Program-made: the position numbers and the translations under genes
In this document: in pieces, positions 13,332 to 14,709 of the stretch
How positions within the stretch are numbered: position 1 is the stretch's first letter
Layout of the letters: the number at the start of each line of letters is the position of its first letter
Notes under the pieces: generated by a model
What the model was told of the DNA's origin: nothing
The model's database searches: none
The model's input: only the letters and a program-made list of their open reading frames with translations
From: Flavobacteriales bacterium
GTDB taxonomy: Bacteria; Bacteroidota; Bacteroidia; Flavobacteriales; Flavobacteriaceae
Direction: 5' to 3'
NCBI GenBank assembly: GCA_027032855.1
Contig: JALVLX010000067.1
Span: 1-14,709 of the forward strand
DNA: 14,709 nt

Positions 13332-14198
13332 TTATTTTTTGATATAACTAATTTCAACTCTACGATTTTTCTGGCGACCTTCTTCCGTATTGTTATCAGC
13401 TATCGGTTGACTTTCGCCTTCAGATTTTACTACAATTCGTTCAGCATCAATTCCTTTATTGAGCAACCAGCTTTTGATACGTTTGGCACGCTTCAATCCC
13501 AAAATTTTGTTGGCAGCCGGACGGCCTTTATTATCAGTATGACCAACTAATAATATTTTTAAATCGGGATGTGCTTTCATATTCTTTTCTACTTCATCAA
13601 GATATGACAAAATAGCTTTGTTTTTAATGGCTTTTGTAGAATTATACGGGAAATGCACCAAGGTTTTTTTGTCTAACTCTTGAACAAAATCATTATCAAT
13701 CAACCATTTAATCCATTTTTTATCATATTCAATATAGTATGGTATTTTGGTTGTTGAATCTCCTATCTGTTTTGCTTTAGTAACAATCAAAGTAGTATCA
13801 ATAGATGCTGACAAAATATTTTTAAGTGCATTAGCTCTTGCCAATCCCAAATTATCAAATTCAGTAGCATTTTCTTCCCCGGCATAATATGGCGTTTCTA
13901 TATGAAGCTTTTTGCCTTCGGCTTGCAATTCTTTGATAGACTTGATTTCTGCTTGCCATTGTACCGTATCGTGAATAACAGGATCTGACTTGCCTCGCAA
14001 AAAATAAATTAGTGAATGCGCCACTTTTTTAATAGGCGTCACTTCTTTTTTTTCTTCCTTTACTTCAGGTTTGGTGACCACATTTGTTTTATCCGGTTGC
14101 CCTTCACAAAAACCTTTAATTTTACACACATACCAATAGGTACTACCACTTCCCCAAAGCAAAAACAAGAAAAAAATGAGTAATGATCTTAAGTTCAT
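13332..14198 (-). CDS. OmpA family protein, peptidoglycan-binding C-terminus
   Basis: 288 residues. The N-terminus has one hydrophobic segment (LRSLLIFFLFLLWGSG, 3-18), either a signal anchor or an uncleaved signal, followed by a Lys/Glu/Pro linker. The C-terminal OmpA domain (about 179-288) shows ILLVGHTDNKGRPAANKILG (GHTD at 219-222), LKRAKRIKSWLLNKGID and GRQKNRRVEI, with the conserved Asp and Arg that bind diaminopimelate in peptidoglycan. Residues about 80-130 (KKLHIETPYYAGEENATEF, then LGLARANALKNIL) look like a degenerate second OmpA-type domain lacking the GHTD motif. It lies six bases upstream of the membrane-anchored HHH gene, forming a two-gene operon. Role: probably a link between the cell wall and a membrane. 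Confidence 0.85.
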   Translation of the reverse strand: MNLRSLLIFFLFLLWGSGSTYWYVCKIKGFCEGQPDKTNVVTKPEVKEEKKEVTPIKKVAHSLIYFLRGKSDPVIHDTVQWQAEIKSIKELQAEGKKLHIETPYYAGEENATEFDNLGLARANALKNILSASIDTTLIVTKAKQIGDSTTKIPYYIEYDKKWIKWLIDNDFVQELDKKTLVHFPYNSTKAIKNKAILSYLDEVEKNMKAHPDLKILLVGHTDNKGRPAANKILGLKRAKRIKSWLLNKGIDAERIVVKSEGESQPIADNNTEEGRQKNRRVEISYIKK

Positions 14199-14235
14199 AT
14201 TTGAAATTTTATGTAATCATAATTGATAGACGCTG

Positions 14236-14267
14236 TAAAGTTATGAATATCTGATTAAAAATCCAAA
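14236..14267 (-). promoter_or_regulatory. Likely promoter of the OmpA-HHH operon
   Basis: Minus-strand TAACTTTA (14236-14243) matches TAnnTTTG except the last base. TTTG (14264-14267) lies 20 bases upstream. Transcription from near 14229 gives a leader of about 30 bases. Confidence 0.45.
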
Positions 14268-14372
14268 AGTTTTTTCGTATTTCATAAAAAATAAGGCTTT
14301 TTGTTAATGTTTGATATTGTTAAAATGACAAAAAATGCTGTAAAATTTAATTTCTAATATTGAAAAAACTGA

Positions 14373-14533
14373 CTTCCTCATTCCTCATTCCTCATTCCTC
14401 ATTCCTCATTCCTCACTCCTCATTCCTCATTCCTCGCTCCTCATTCCTCATTCCTCACTCCTCATTCCTCACTCCTCATTCCTCGCTCCTCATTCCTCAT
14501 TCCTCGCTCCTCATTCATCAATTCCTCAATTCC
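14373..14533. repeat. 7-bp tandem array, unit ATTCCTC, 21 uninterrupted units
   Basis: Twenty-one 7-base units run without a break from 14373 to 14519, then two imperfect ones to 14533. Three unit types alternate: ATTCCTC, ACTCCTC and GCTCCTC, differing only at the first two bases. Their order often groups as two ATTCCTC plus one variant, giving a 21-base higher period. The array ends 27 bases before the -7 box of ffh. The rest of the gap between the OmpA promoter and the array (14268-14372) is plain AT-rich DNA. Confidence 0.95.
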
Positions 14534-14559
14534 ACACTTATTCATTCAAACAAATCTTG

Positions 14560-14567
14560 TATATTTG
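14560..14567 (+). promoter_or_regulatory. -7 box for ffh
   Basis: TATATTTG fits TAnnTTTG. It lies 25 bases before the ATG at 14593. No TTG is present at the -33 position, which falls just after the 7-bp array. AGGAG at 14569-14573 is too far from the ATG to be an obvious ribosome site. Confidence 0.5.
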
Positions 14568-14592
14568 CAGGAGTTTTTAAAAGCCGAAAAGT

Positions 14593-14709
14593 ATGTTTGA
14601 TAATTTAAGTTCAAAATTAGATAAAGCCCTACACGTATTAAAGGGACACGGACGCATCACGGAAGTCAACGTTGCCGAAACCATGAAAGAAGTGCGCCGT
14701 GCATTACTC
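14593..14709 (+). CDS. ffh: Signal recognition particle protein Ffh, N-terminal fragment
   Basis: Thirty-nine codons are visible before the window ends. They read MFDNLSSKLDKALHVLKGHG, then RITEVNVAETMKEVRRALL. This is the start of the N domain of Ffh (SRP54), the GTPase that binds signal sequences of nascent membrane proteins together with SRP RNA and docks at FtsY. The N-terminus is nearly invariant in Bacteroidota, so the call is safe despite the short fragment. The G and M domains lie outside the window. The gene is preceded by its own promoter box and, further upstream, by the ATTCCTC array. Confidence 0.92.
   Translation, partial: MFDNLSSKLDKALHVLKGHGRITEVNVAETMKEVRRALL

Noticed and set aside
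14360..14608. Open frame of 82 codons reading a heptapeptide-like repeat (SSFLIPH)
   Set aside because: It is only the 7-bp DNA array read in one frame; it begins at TTG, and it overlaps the ffh start in another frame. A 7-base repeat stays open whenever its 21-base product has no stop.

Overview
The window looks like a chromosomal segment of a Bacteroidota bacterium, most probably of the Flavobacteriia/Cytophagia type. Evidence for this is: AT-rich DNA; the Bacteroidota form of RNA polymerase omega next to bamD and coaBC; a DUF4835/PorD-type gene and a porT gene (both tied to type IX secretion); a menaquinone methyltransferase; and many copies of the Bacteroidota sigma-A promoter -7 box TAnnTTTG. 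No rRNA, tRNA, CRISPR array, prophage or transposase gene was seen.

Layout. Positions 1-61 hold the start of a four-helix-bundle protein running off the left edge. Positions 204-1217 hold a DUF4835 (PorD-like) gene with its own promoter. Positions 1576-3972 hold a compact minus-strand operon bamD-rpoZ-coaBC (outer-membrane assembly, transcription, coenzyme A synthesis). It is preceded by an intergenic stretch of about 500 bp containing an unusual GC-rich block. Positions 4478-6314 hold two AT-richer minus-strand accessory genes, a YD-motif lipoprotein and a secreted protein with a CarboxypepD_reg-like domain. From 6578 the plus strand carries a BadF/BadG-type (GlcNAc kinase-like) kinase, an aspartate aminotransferase, then menG-porT-YcxB-like as a tight group. 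A repeat-filled 536-bp gap separates these from a minus-strand MATE exporter (11236-12597). A minus-strand pair follows, an OmpA-domain protein and a membrane-anchored helix-hairpin-helix protein (12762-14198), closed by a strong terminator. The right edge has the first 39 codons of ffh.

Non-coding structure is the most distinctive part. Short tandem arrays with a 7-bp unit recur at six places with different unit sequences (near 94-181, 1541-1596, 4295-4329, 6478-6540, 8661-8709, 14373-14533). Several sit directly upstream of start codons or promoter boxes, and one forms the last codons of coaBC. The gaps also hold a 52-bp tandem repeat with diverged relatives elsewhere, and small palindromes of the form ACCCC-NNN-GGGGT. 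All of this was read by eye; no alignment, profile search or folding was run.
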